Shown here: piece by piece, positions 33,047-41,829 of the stretch
Position numbering within the stretch: the stretch's first letter is position 1
Layout of the letters: the number at the start of each line of letters is the position of its first letter
NCBI RefSeq assembly: GCF_002813375.1
Contig: NZ_PHUJ01000003.1
Coordinates: 682,001-746,000, forward strand
Source of the DNA: Pseudonocardia alni
Lineage (GTDB): Bacteria > Actinomycetota > Actinomycetes > Mycobacteriales > Pseudonocardiaceae
Direction: 5' to 3'
Length of the DNA stretch: 64,000 nucleotides
Notes under the pieces: generated by a model
What the model saw: the letters and a program-made list of their open reading frames with translations, nothing else
What the model was told of the DNA's origin: nothing
Database searches by the model: none
Program-made: the position numbers and the translations under genes

Positions 33047-34549
33047 ATGGCGCTGACGCTGCGCACGCTGTGTGCGAGCCGCAGTCTCGGACTGCGGCTC
33101 GCGTGTCCGTCCGCGGATCAGGATCGACCGCTCACGTGGGTGCATTCGAGCGAACTGTCCGATCCGACGCCCTATCTCGACGGCGACGAGCTGCTGCTGA
33201 CCACCGGGCTCGGACCGGCGCCCGACCCGGCCGGCTACGTGGACCGGCTCGTCGCGCACGGCCTCGCCGGGCTCGGGTTCGGCTGCGGTCTGGGACACGA
33301 CGACCTGCTCCCCGCGCTGCGCGAGGCGTGCGCGCGGGCCGGGCTGGCGCTGCTGGAGATCCCCGAGCGCACCCCGTTCCTGGCGCTGACCAAGGCCGTC
33401 GCCGAGGCCCGCGCCGCCGACCGCTACGCCGAGGTCGTCCGCACCGACGAGGCGCAGCGGGCGCTCACCGCCGCCGCCCTGGGCGAGGACGACCCCGACA
33501 CCGGCACTGCCCGGGTGCTGGACCGGCTCACCGACCGCCTCGGCGCCTGGGCGCTGATCTCCGGGGCCGACGGCCGGGTCCGCCGGTCCGCGCCCGCCGG
33601 GGCGGCCCGGCGCGCGGTCCTGCTCCGCGCCGAGATCGACCGGGTGCGGGACCACCCCGGGCCGTCCAGCGTCACCGTCGCCGTCGGGGACGGGCAGGTC
33701 GTGCTGCAGCCGGTGCGCCTGATCGGGCCCGCGGTGCTCGTCGTCGGGCGGGACCGGCGCTTCACCCCGGTCGACCGGCAGCTCATCGGCTCGGCGGTGT
33801 CGGTGCTGACCCTGGCCCACGCGCGCAGCGCCGCGGCCGGGCGGGCCGAGCGCCGGGTGCGGACCGCGGTGCTGCGGGCGCTGGCCTCGCTGCCGGGATG
33901 CGGCGCCGAGGACGTGCTCGCCGAGACCTGGGGCCCGTTGCCCGGCGGGGACCTGGTCGCGGTCGCGCTCGGCGGGCGGGCCACCGGTGCGCCGCCGGCC
34001 GTCCTGCTCGACGCCCTGGAACGGGCCCCCGGGGTCGCCTTCCACGCCGAGCTCGACGGGCAGGTGGCCGCGCTCGTCGGCGCCGGCTCGGTGCCCGCGG
34101 TGCTGGAGGTCGCCGGACGGGTGCGCGGGGTGCGGGCCGGGGTGTCGACGCCGGCCCCGGTCGGTGAGCTGGGCCGCGCACTGCGCGAGGCGGGCCGGGC
34201 GCTCGACGCCGCCGAACGCCGCGACCGGGCGGTGCTGCGCTTCGCCGACCTCGCGGGCAGCGGGCTCGCGTCGCTGGTGCGCCCCGAGGACGCCACCGCC
34301 TTCGCCGACGCCGTGCTGGCCCCGCTCGTCCGCCACGACACCGAGCGGCGCGGCGACCTGGTCGCCTCCCTGCGGGAGTGGCTGGCCCACCACGGGCAGT
34401 GGGACCCGGCCGCGTCCCGGCTCGGGGTGCACCGCCACACCCTGCGGGCCCGCATCACCCGGGCCGCCGCGCTGCTGGAGCGCGACCTCGACTCCCCCGG
34501 CGTCCGCGCCGAGCTGTGGTTCGCCCTGCACACCACCGACCCCGCCTGA
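33047..34549 (+). CDS. PucR family transcriptional regulator
   Basis: A 500-residue PucR-type regulator. The N-terminal purine-catabolism-regulator domain occupies about residues 1-130 (LTWVHSSELSDPTPYLDGDE, LLLTTGLG), followed by a GGDEF-like/GAF-like middle and a C-terminal HTH_30 domain (about 430-495, LVASLREWLAHHGQWDPAAS, LGVHRHTLRARI). The family senses ligands and controls catabolic genes such as those for purines. ATG at 33047 follows GGGGG. It is divergent from the six-gene operon, which is therefore the likely target; the effector is unknown. Confidence 0.93.
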   Translation: MALTLRTLCASRSLGLRLACPSADQDRPLTWVHSSELSDPTPYLDGDELLLTTGLGPAPDPAGYVDRLVAHGLAGLGFGCGLGHDDLLPALREACARAGLALLEIPERTPFLALTKAVAEARAADRYAEVVRTDEAQRALTAAALGEDDPDTGTARVLDRLTDRLGAWALISGADGRVRRSAPAGAARRAVLLRAEIDRVRDHPGPSSVTVAVGDGQVVLQPVRLIGPAVLVVGRDRRFTPVDRQLIGSAVSVLTLAHARSAAAGRAERRVRTAVLRALASLPGCGAEDVLAETWGPLPGGDLVAVALGGRATGAPPAVLLDALERAPGVAFHAELDGQVAALVGAGSVPAVLEVAGRVRGVRAGVSTPAPVGELGRALREAGRALDAAERRDRAVLRFADLAGSGLASLVRPEDATAFADAVLAPLVRHDTERRGDLVASLREWLAHHGQWDPAASRLGVHRHTLRARITRAAALLERDLDSPGVRAELWFALHTTDPA

Positions 34550-34568
34550 CCGGGCTCCCCGCCGATCG

Positions 34569-35208
34569 CTACCGGGCGGCGACCGACCCCACCGTGGCCT
34601 GCGGCGGCGCCGGGTCGGCGGAGCACACCGGGCCGGGGCGCGGCACGAAGGTCCCGCCGCTGCCACCGGGCGGGGCGACCCGCAGCCCGCGCGCCTGCTC
34701 CGGGACGCAGTCCGCCTCCGGGTACGACGTGGTCGCCCGAACCCGCAGGGGCGCCGTCGCCGCGGCCCCCGGCGCCAGCCGCACCCGCGCCCGGGGCCCG
34801 TCGATCGCGGCCCGCGGCCCGACGCGGGTCCCCTCGTTGCCCGCCACGAACGCGACCCCGGGGTAGCCGTCGAGCATGCAGGGGGCGCTGCCGGTGTTGC
34901 GGAACACCAGGTCGGCGACGGCGGCCGGCCCGTCGGTGCGTGGTGCGGTGGCGGACACGTCGAGGGTGTCGCCGGTGCACGGACCGGCCGGGCCGCCGTC
35001 GTCGGCCGGGGCGGACGGGGTGGTCGCCGGGGGCGGGGTCGTCGCGGCCGTGAGGGCCGGGACGGGCGGGCGGGGGGGCAGCGACGTCGGGGCCCGCGGT
35101 GCCGCAGCCCGCGAGCAGGAGCAGCAGGGCGGCACCCACCCCGGCCTCGCGCGGCCCCACCACCGTGACCCCCGTTCCGACGCAGGTCGCTGCGCCGATC
35201 GGCGCCAT
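34569..35208 (-). pseudogene. DUF4232 lipoprotein gene with a one-base frameshift
   Basis: The lipoprotein signal (AALLLLLAGCGTAGPDV, lipobox LAGC) starts in one frame from a GTG at 35163 or ATG at 35208. The mature DUF4232 domain (CTGDTLDVSA, GYPGVAFVAGNEGTRVGP, FVPRPGPVC) lies in another frame ending at 34569. The two frames meet at a run of seven C on the minus strand (G on the plus strand, 35072-35078). Six C would join them in one frame. Either the gene is frameshifted or the run is a sequencing error. An intact paralogue lies at 51161-51841. The gene is convergent with the PucR gene. Confidence 0.75.
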
Positions 35209-35278
35209 TGTGACGTGGTCGTGCCCCTCACCGGGCGGCGGGTAGGGTCCTGTGCATCGACAACGAGATGCACCGTCC

Positions 35279-36019
35279 GTGACCCCGTGGCAGCTGCTCA
35301 CGCTGTTCGGTGCCGGCATCGCGGCCGGCCTGATCGGCGCCGTCGCCGGCCTCGCGTCGTTGTTCTCCTACCCCGCGCTGCTGGCCGTCGGGCTCCCCGC
35401 GACGACGGCGAACATCACCAACACCGTCTGCATGCTGTTCCAGGGGGCGGGCGCGGTCGCCGGGTCCCGCCCGGAGCTGCGCGGCGCCGGGCCGCAGCTG
35501 CGCCGCTGGATCGGCCCGGCGCTGCTCGGCGGCGCGGCCGGGGCCGGGCTGCTGCTGCTCACCCCGGCCGGTGGCTTCGAGCGGATCGTACCGTTCCTCG
35601 TCGCGGTCGCGGCACTGCTGCTCCTGCGCCCGCCCCGGCCCGCGGCCGAACCGCGACCGCCCGGGCCGGGCGTCGCGGTGGGGGTGTTCGGCGTCGCCGT
35701 CTACGCCGGGTACTTCGGCGCCGCGGCCGGGGTGATGATGCTGGCGCTCACGCTGTCGCTGCCGGGCGCGACCCTGCTGCGGGCCAACGCGCTGAAGAAC
35801 GTGCTGACCTGGGCGGCGAACGCCGTCGCCGCGGTCGGCTTCGCGGTCCTCGGCGACGTCGCGTGGGCCGCGGTGCCCGCACTGGCCCTGGGCCTGCTCA
35901 TCGGCGGCCGGCTCGGCCCGGTCGTGGCCCGGCGTCTCCCGGCCCGCCTGGTCCGGATCGGCATCGCGGTCGCGGGCCTCGGCCTGGCCCTGCGGCTGTT
36001 CGTCCAGGCCTGGCTCTGA
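35279..36019 (+). CDS. Sulfite exporter TauE/SafE family permease
   Basis: A 246-residue membrane protein of the TauE/SafE (DUF81) family, with about eight hydrophobic segments and the two internal repeats typical of the family (GIAAGLIGAVAGLASLFSYP in the first, VAVYAGYFGAAAGVMMLALT in the second). It would export sulfite, sulfonates or related anions; the substrate is unknown. GTG at 35279 gives a sensible N-terminus before the first helix; an in-frame start at 35252 is an alternative. A perfect hairpin follows immediately. Confidence 0.9.
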   Translation: MTPWQLLTLFGAGIAAGLIGAVAGLASLFSYPALLAVGLPATTANITNTVCMLFQGAGAVAGSRPELRGAGPQLRRWIGPALLGGAAGAGLLLLTPAGGFERIVPFLVAVAALLLLRPPRPAAEPRPPGPGVAVGVFGVAVYAGYFGAAAGVMMLALTLSLPGATLLRANALKNVLTWAANAVAAVGFAVLGDVAWAAVPALALGLLIGGRLGPVVARRLPARLVRIGIAVAGLGLALRLFVQAWL

Positions 36020-36020
36020 G

Positions 36021-36060
36021 CGGTCCGCCCACGGCCCTGCGCAGCGCCGTGGGCGGACCG
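36021..36060. terminator. Bidirectional terminator, 15-bp perfect stem
   Basis: CGGTCCGCCCACGGC (36021-36035) and GCCGTGGGCGGACCG (36046-36060) are exact complements with a 10-base loop, between the convergent TauE and kinase genes. Confidence 0.85.
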
Positions 36061-36065
36061 GGCCC

Positions 36066-38141
36066 TCAGCCCCGGCGGTACTCCAGCATCGCGGTGACCG
36101 GGCCGTCGGCGCGGTGCCCGTGGCGGCGCAGCCAGCCGTCGAGCTTGCCCTGCACCGTGGGCAGGTCCGGGCGCCGGTGCGGCTCGGTGCGCATCGCCTG
36201 CTTGAGCAGCGCCAGGTGCGCGGTCCGGCTCGGCAGGTGGGTCAGCTTCGCCCCCGCCGCGGCCGCCCGCAGCCCGGCGACGGCGTCGGCGGACTCCCCG
36301 CGCGGCGGGTGCCCGCTCAGCGCGAACGACACCGCCGCCGCGAGCTGCCAGGCGTCGGAGGCGGGCGAGGCGGGCTTCCCGGCCGCGGCCTCCGGCGCCA
36401 GGTAGTCCGGCGTGCCCAGGACGTAGCCGGTCTGGGTCAGCGTGGAGTCGCCCTGCTTGCGCGCGATCCCGAAGTCGATCAGGTGCGGGTGCCCCTGCGG
36501 GTCGACGACGATGTTGCCGGGCTTGATGTCGCGGTGCAGCACCCCGGCACGGTGCGCGGTGTGCAGGGCGCCGGCGATGCCGGTCCAGATGCGGGCCGCG
36601 GAGATGTCGTCCACCGGGCCCTGCTCGCCGACGAGCTGGCCCAGGGACATGCCGTCGACGTACTGCATGACGATGACCAGCCCGTCCATGCCCTGCAGGC
36701 CCGGGTCGGACGAGGCGTGCAGCAGGTCGTGGATCTGCACGCAGCAGGGGTGGCGCAGCGCGCCGAGCGCGGCGGCCTCCCGGCGGATGCGCTCCTCGGT
36801 CTCCGGGTCCGCGGCGTGCGCGGACTTGACCGCGACGGTGTGGCCGAGCTTGGCGTCGTGGGCCAGCCAGACCCCGCCGAAACCACCGGCGCCGAGGCGG
36901 CGCATCAGCCGGAACCGGGGCGCCCGCGGCGGACCGCCCGCCACGGGTGCGACGAGCGTGGGCCGGCGCGGCGGCCCCGCCGGGGGCCGTCCCGCACCGG
37001 AGGCCGGGCCGCGGGCCGCTCCCGGCACCGGGCCGCGCAGTGGACCCGCGGCGGGGTGCGCGGCCGGGCCGGTGAACGGCGGCGGTCCGGCGGGCGGGCG
37101 CCCGGCCGGGCCGGGGGCGTACCCGGCGGGCGGCAGCGCGCCGTACCCGGACGGCGGACGGGGCGCGGCGGCGAACCCGGCGTAGGGCGCGGACTGCTCG
37201 ACCGAGGACGGCCCGCGGGTGCCGTTCGTCCCGGCGGTGCCCGGGGTCTCGCGGGCGGAGAAGCGCTGGGCGAGCCGCTCGGCGACGCTGGGCGTCGCGG
37301 CGGCGCCGGACTGCGGGGCGAGCCCGTCGCCGCCACCGCGCCCGGCCCGCGACGACCCGGTGCCGGTGCGTCCCGCGGCGGGTGGCTCGGCGCGGCGCGG
37401 CGGCGCGTCGCGCCCGGCGCGGATCCGCTCGACCGTCGCCCGCGACGGTGCGGGGAACAGCGGGACGATCAGCACCCCGGCCAGGCTCGCGGCGAGGATG
37501 CCGACCCACAGGTGCTCGGCGGTGCCCGCGGGGACCCCGCCGGTGAGCACGATCAGCGCGAACAGCGGGAGCCAGAAGAACTTGGCGGGCCAGCGGGGCC
37601 CGCGACGCAGCGCGGTGCGCGCCTGGACCGCGACGAGCACGGTCGCGAGCAGCGGCACGACGCCGAGCAGGGCGACGGAGGTGACCGAGGTGACGACGTC
37701 CCCGCCGATGGACCCGGCCACGGTGCCGCGACCCAGGTAGCTGCTCTGGGTCCCGACGACGCTGCAGGTCTCGACCCGGATCGACGAGGTGGCCGACGGG
37801 CTCAGCCCGGGGACGGCCGGCACGCCGGCGGTGGCACGGCTGAACACCCCGCCCGCCCCGACGAACACCGCCAGCGGGAGCAGGCCCGCCGACAGCACTC
37901 CGATCCCGGCCAGCAGCACGGACTCGGCCGAGCCGTAGCCCGACGAGGACCCGGAGCCGATCCCCCGGCGCAGCAGCGCGACCAGCGCCGCACCCGCGGT
38001 GGGCAGCAGCCCCGTCAGCACGCCGAGCGCGGTGACCGACCAGGCCCAGTCCCCCGGGCACACGTCCGGCACACCGAGCCCGCGGATGCCCTCCAGAACC
38101 CCGGCGACGAGCGCCACCAGCGCGTCCACGCCCGTCCTCAC
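36066..38141 (-). CDS. Serine/threonine protein kinase with N-terminal multi-span membrane domain
   Basis: A 691-residue protein. The first ~250 residues contain about six hydrophobic helices. Residues 250-405 are a long Pro/Gly/Ala-rich linker. The kinase domain (about 410-680) has the Gly-loop GAGGFGGVW, the ATP lysine VAVK (K439), the catalytic HRD (536-538, HRDIKPGN) and DFG (556-558), so it should be active. This order is the reverse of PknB-type kinases, where the kinase is N-terminal and followed by a single membrane helix and PASTA domains. GTG at 38141 is preferred (GGAG about 13 bases upstream); GTG at 38168 is an alternative. Convergent with tauE. The signal sensed is unknown. Confidence 0.9.
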   Translation of the reverse strand: MRTGVDALVALVAGVLEGIRGLGVPDVCPGDWAWSVTALGVLTGLLPTAGAALVALLRRGIGSGSSSGYGSAESVLLAGIGVLSAGLLPLAVFVGAGGVFSRATAGVPAVPGLSPSATSSIRVETCSVVGTQSSYLGRGTVAGSIGGDVVTSVTSVALLGVVPLLATVLVAVQARTALRRGPRWPAKFFWLPLFALIVLTGGVPAGTAEHLWVGILAASLAGVLIVPLFPAPSRATVERIRAGRDAPPRRAEPPAAGRTGTGSSRAGRGGGDGLAPQSGAAATPSVAERLAQRFSARETPGTAGTNGTRGPSSVEQSAPYAGFAAAPRPPSGYGALPPAGYAPGPAGRPPAGPPPFTGPAAHPAAGPLRGPVPGAARGPASGAGRPPAGPPRRPTLVAPVAGGPPRAPRFRLMRRLGAGGFGGVWLAHDAKLGHTVAVKSAHAADPETEERIRREAAALGALRHPCCVQIHDLLHASSDPGLQGMDGLVIVMQYVDGMSLGQLVGEQGPVDDISAARIWTGIAGALHTAHRAGVLHRDIKPGNIVVDPQGHPHLIDFGIARKQGDSTLTQTGYVLGTPDYLAPEAAAGKPASPASDAWQLAAAVSFALSGHPPRGESADAVAGLRAAAAGAKLTHLPSRTAHLALLKQAMRTEPHRRPDLPTVQGKLDGWLRRHGHRADGPVTAMLEYRRG

Positions 38142-38253
38142 CCCCGAACTCGCTCCGGGTGCGGCCACCCGGACTGCCCACTATCGCATCACCCGGGTGG
38201 GGCCCGGCGGAGCAGCGGGTGCACGGGGGCGCGCGCGGGCGGGTGCAGCGGGG

Positions 38254-38763
38254 TCAGCGCACGAAGAGGTCCAGGTCGGTGTTGAACCGGTCGAGCAGCT
38301 CGGCCAGGGAGTCGCGGTCGTGGGTCGGCCAGTGCGCGATGACCTCGCGCAGCGGCGCCAGGCGGGCCTCGCGGACCTGCTCCCGGGCGGCGAGGCCGGC
38401 CGGGGTCAGGGTGACGCTGACCGAGCGGGGGTCGCGCTCGTGCGGGGACACGTCGACCAGGCCGGCCCGCGACAGGCGCGAGACCTGGCGGCTGGCGGTG
38501 GGCTTGGAGACGCCCAGCTTGCCGGTCAGCGCGGTGAGCGAGAGGGCGCCCTCGTCGTCGAGCAGCATGAGGACCGGGTAGGTGTAGCGGTCCACGGCGT
38601 CGTTCGCGCCGTAGCCGTGGGACCACACCGACTCCATGGTGCGGCGGACCAGCAGCGTGATCTGCTTCTCCAGCGAGTGCAGCGGGTCCTGGGTCGCCGT
38701 GGCGAGACCGCCGGTCGCCACGGTTGCGTCGTCGTCAATCGGGCCAATCGGACGTTCCGTCAT
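38254..38763 (-). CDS. MarR family transcriptional regulator
   Basis: A 169-residue MarR-type winged-helix regulator. The HTH is LTALTGKLGVSKPTASRQVS (roughly residues 77-96), with the wing in ERDPRSVSVTLTPAG. The start at 38763 (MTERPIG) is preferred; ATG at 38772 is an alternative; both lack a ribosome binding site, so the mRNA may be leaderless. It is divergent from an asparagine synthase gene, and several GTTGC/GCAAC palindromes lie in the intervening region. It probably represses itself and asnB; this is inference. Confidence 0.9.
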   Translation of the reverse strand: MTERPIGPIDDDATVATGGLATATQDPLHSLEKQITLLVRRTMESVWSHGYGANDAVDRYTYPVLMLLDDEGALSLTALTGKLGVSKPTASRQVSRLSRAGLVDVSPHERDPRSVSVTLTPAGLAAREQVREARLAPLREVIAHWPTHDRDSLAELLDRFNTDLDLFVR

Positions 38764-38781
38764 GATTCGCATGCTACACAC

Positions 38782-38796
38782 GTTGCGGACTGCAAC
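38782..38796. promoter_or_regulatory. MarR-type operator 1 (GTTGC-N5-GCAAC)
   Basis: GTTGC-GGACT-GCAAC is a perfect 5-bp inverted repeat with a 5-base spacer, 18 bases upstream of the MarR start codon. Similar sites occur at 38952-38966 and 38974-38983. Confidence 0.65.
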
Positions 38797-38951
38797 ATTG
38801 ACGATCGCAATCACGTAAGCGGATCGAAAGGTTCGTGCGCCTTCACGCAATGATGCTGCGCCGAACGGGTGTGATCAGCGACGCCCCTCGTCGAAAGCGC
38901 TGGACGAACCGCCCATCACCGGACGGAGCGGCCACGTCGTGTTACCCACGT

Positions 38952-38983
38952 GTTGCGGCTCGCAATCATTAGCGTTGCAATCG
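38952..38983. promoter_or_regulatory. MarR-type operator 2 and half site, upstream of asnB
   Basis: GTTGC-GGCTC-GCAAT (38952-38966) differs from operator 1 by one base in the arms, and GTTGCAATCG (38974-38983) is a further half site. They lie 52-83 bases before the asparagine synthase start codon. Confidence 0.55.
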
Positions 38984-39034
38984 ATCTTACCGGGCGGCGC
39001 GGCCCGGGCCACGAGATCGAGGAGGCGCTCAACC

Positions 39035-40909
39035 GTGTGCGGAATCTGCGGCTGGATCGACTACCGACACGACCTGGGGGCGGACGAGCACGCCCGCACC
39101 CTCGCGGCGATGAACGAGACGATGTCCTGCCGCGGACCGGACCAGCAGGGCGTGTGGGCCCAGGGTCCCGCGGCGCTGTGCCACCGCAGGCTCGCGGTCA
39201 TCGACATCGAGGGCGGCCGCCAGCCGATGACCCTCGACGAGGGCGGGGCCCCCGCCCTGCACATGGTCTACTCCGGCGAGACCTACAACTTCCGCGAGCT
39301 GCGCGAGCAGCTCGCCGCCGCCGGGCACCGGTTCCGGACCTCCAGCGACACCGAGGTCGTGCTGCGGGCGCACCGCGAGTGGGGTGCGAAGGACCCACGG
39401 GAGGTCGCCCGCCGGCTCAACGGCATGTTCGCCTACGCCCTGTGGGACTCCGGCACGAACGAGCTGGTGCTGGTGCGTGACCGCCTGGGCATCAAGCCGC
39501 TGTACTACTACCCCACCCCGCACGGGGTGCTGTTCGGCTCCGAGCCCAAGGCGATCCTGGCCAACCCCGAGGCCGAGCGGGTCGTCGACGCCGAGGGGCT
39601 GCGCCGGGCGCTGGCGTTCGTCTCCGACATGTCCAACGCGGTGTTCCGCGGCATGCGCGAGGTCCCGCCCGGCTGCGTCGTGCGGGTCTCGCGGGACGGC
39701 GGCGTCCGCGAGGAGTGCTACTGGCAGCTCACCGACACCGGGCACACCGACGACGTCGACACCACCGTGCACCACGTCCGCGAGCTGCTCGAGGACACCG
39801 CGCTGCGCCAGCTCTACGCCGACGTCCCGCTGTGCACCCTGCTCTCGGGCGGGCTGGACTCCTCGGCGCTCACCGCGCTGGCCGCGAAGCACGTCGACGG
39901 CACCGTGCGGTCCTTCGCGGTGGACTTCGTCGGCTACGCCGACAACTTCGTCGCCGACGACGCCCGCGGCACCCCCGACTCCCCTTACGTGCACGAGGTC
40001 GCCGAGTACGTCGGGACCTCGCACCGCGACATCGTGCTGCGCACCGAGGACATGATGGACCCGGCCGTGCGCCGGGCCACGGTGCACGCCCGCGACCTGC
40101 CCGCCGGCATCGGCGACATGGACTCGTCGCTGTACCTGCTGTTCTCCGCGATCCGCACGGAGTCGACGGTCGCGCTGTCCGGGGAGTCCGCCGACGAGGT
40201 GTTCGGCGGGTACCGCGACTTCCACGACCCGGAGACCGTCGCCGCGGACACCTTCCCCTGGCTGGCCGGGCGGATGATGAACGCCGACCAGTCCGACCCC
40301 GGGCTGTTCGACCGGGCCCTGTGGGACAAGCTCGACGTCCCCGGCTACCTCGACGACCAGTACCGGGCCGCGCTCGCCGAGGTGCCGGAGCTGACCGGCC
40401 CGGCCGCCGACGACCCGCACGAGCGCCGGATGCGCGAGATCTGCTACCTCTACCTGACCCGCTGGCTGCCGGTGCTGCTGGACCGCAAGGACCGGATGAG
40501 CATGGCCGTCGGGCTCGAGGTGCGGGTCCCGTTCTGCGACCACCGCCTCGTCGAGTACGTCTTCGGCACACCGTGGGCGCACAAGAACTTCGACGGGCGG
40601 GAGAAGTCGCTGCTGCGCCACGCCACCAAGGACCTGCTGCCCGAGTCGGTGGTCCAGCGGGTCAAGAGCCCCTACCCCTCCACCCAGGACGACTCCTACG
40701 AGAAGTCGCTGCGCGACCAGGTCGCCGAGATCGTCGGGCAGGGCGACGACGCGCCCGTCGCGCCGCTGGTGGACCGGGCGGCGGTGCGGCGCCGGCTCGA
40801 CGAGGGCGGTGGCCACGAGGCCAACTCGATGGGCCGCCGGATGCAGCTGGAACGCATCATCGACCTCAACACCTGGATCGGCGACTACGACGTGCAACTC
40901 TCGCTGTAG
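39035..40909 (+). CDS. asnB: Asparagine synthase (glutamine-hydrolysing)
   Basis: A 624-residue class II amidotransferase. The start at GTG 39035 gives the mature nucleophile Cys2 (V-C-G-I-C-G-W), preceded by GGAGG. The glutaminase domain is followed by the synthetase domain with the pyrophosphate loop LSGGLDSSALTAL (about 272-278) and the catalytic region YRDFHDPETVA. Length is slightly shorter than mycobacterial AsnB. It makes asparagine from aspartate with ammonia released from glutamine; some relatives amidate mDAP or natural products. It is divergent from a MarR gene, so it may be inducible. Confidence 0.93.
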   Translation: MCGICGWIDYRHDLGADEHARTLAAMNETMSCRGPDQQGVWAQGPAALCHRRLAVIDIEGGRQPMTLDEGGAPALHMVYSGETYNFRELREQLAAAGHRFRTSSDTEVVLRAHREWGAKDPREVARRLNGMFAYALWDSGTNELVLVRDRLGIKPLYYYPTPHGVLFGSEPKAILANPEAERVVDAEGLRRALAFVSDMSNAVFRGMREVPPGCVVRVSRDGGVREECYWQLTDTGHTDDVDTTVHHVRELLEDTALRQLYADVPLCTLLSGGLDSSALTALAAKHVDGTVRSFAVDFVGYADNFVADDARGTPDSPYVHEVAEYVGTSHRDIVLRTEDMMDPAVRRATVHARDLPAGIGDMDSSLYLLFSAIRTESTVALSGESADEVFGGYRDFHDPETVAADTFPWLAGRMMNADQSDPGLFDRALWDKLDVPGYLDDQYRAALAEVPELTGPAADDPHERRMREICYLYLTRWLPVLLDRKDRMSMAVGLEVRVPFCDHRLVEYVFGTPWAHKNFDGREKSLLRHATKDLLPESVVQRVKSPYPSTQDDSYEKSLRDQVAEIVGQGDDAPVAPLVDRAAVRRRLDEGGGHEANSMGRRMQLERIIDLNTWIGDYDVQLSL

Positions 40910-40929
40910 CCCCGTGGCAGGTTCTCCCC

Positions 40930-40969
40930 GTGGGTGGTTGTGTGGGTACCGACCCGCACGACCACCCAC
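40930..40969 (+). terminator. 18-bp RNA stem with ACCG loop between asnB and DUF427
   Basis: GTGGGTGGTTGTGTGGGT (40930-40947) pairs with ACCCGCACGACCACCCAC (40952-40969) through 18 positions, two of them G-U wobbles, and a 4-base loop ACCG. The ribosome binding site of the next gene starts immediately after. It is a terminator or a structure controlling read-through into DUF427. Confidence 0.8.
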
Positions 40970-40982
40970 GAGGTGAGGCCAC

Positions 40983-41813
40983 ATGGGACTGACCCGCACC
41001 GACGGCCCGCTGTCGCCGTACGCGCCGACCACGGTGAACTACGCGATCGACGGCCCGCCGCACAAGCTGCTCATGCATCCGTTCCCGAGGCGGGTGCGGG
41101 CGGAGTTCGCCGGGCGCACCGTGCTCGACACCCGCGGCGGGTTCCTCGTCCACGAGTCGAACCTGCTGCCCGTGCTCTACGTCCCCGAGACCGACCTCGA
41201 CCAGGACGTGCTGGTCGCCACCGGCCACACCACGCACTGCCCGTTCAAGGGCGACGCGTCCTACCGGTCGCTCGTCGTGGGCGACCGGGTCGCCGAGAAC
41301 GCCGTCTGGCACTACCCCGAGCCCGTCGCGGCCGCACCCTGGCTGCGCGGGCTCGCCGCGGTGTACTGGAACGCCGCCGACGCCTGGTACGACGAGGACG
41401 AGCAGGTCTTCGCCCACCTGACCGACCCCTACACCCGGGTCGACGTGCGCCCGACCCACCGCGAGGTCGTGGTCACCCACGTCGCGACCGACGGCGTCGA
41501 GACGGTGCTGGCCCGCTCGGAGCACCCGTGGGTGCTGTCGGAGACCGGGCTGCCGAACCGCTGGTACCTGCCCGCCGCCGACGTCGCCGTCCCGACCACG
41601 CCGAGCGGGCTGCGCACCCGCTGCCCCTACAAGGGCGAGGCGCACTACGAGCACGCCGACCTGCCCGGCGGGACCCGGCTGGCCGAGGTGTTCTGGCACT
41701 ACCCCGACCCGCTGCCGGAGTCGGCGCGGGTAGCGGGGCTGCGGTCCGTCGCGGGCGGTAGCCGGGACGACGGCTCCCGGGTCGTGGTCACCGTCGACGG
41801 CGCCGAGGCCTGA
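40983..41813 (+). CDS. DUF427 protein with two DUF427 domains
   Basis: A 276-residue protein made of two DUF427 domains (about 45-140 and 170-262). Each carries the HxxxCPxKG motif (HTTHCPFKGDASYRS, LRTRCPYKGEAHYEH) and the following W-H-Y-P segment (VWHYPEPV, FWHYPDPL). The DUF427 fold is a small beta-barrel of unknown biochemical role. ATG at 40983 has GAGGTGAGG upstream. It follows asnB after the 18-bp stem and is convergent with a MarR gene. Confidence 0.88.
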   Translation: MGLTRTDGPLSPYAPTTVNYAIDGPPHKLLMHPFPRRVRAEFAGRTVLDTRGGFLVHESNLLPVLYVPETDLDQDVLVATGHTTHCPFKGDASYRSLVVGDRVAENAVWHYPEPVAAAPWLRGLAAVYWNAADAWYDEDEQVFAHLTDPYTRVDVRPTHREVVVTHVATDGVETVLARSEHPWVLSETGLPNRWYLPAADVAVPTTPSGLRTRCPYKGEAHYEHADLPGGTRLAEVFWHYPDPLPESARVAGLRSVAGGSRDDGSRVVVTVDGAEA

Positions 41814-41829
41814 GGGGACCCGGCAGCGC

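Noticed and set aside
29788-33066. A 1092-codon frame joining the region of the molybdenum hydroxylase to PxpA
   Set aside because: Only its last 241 codons are real (PxpA); the rest is an Arg-rich shadow of the hydroxylase gene. Not a fusion protein.
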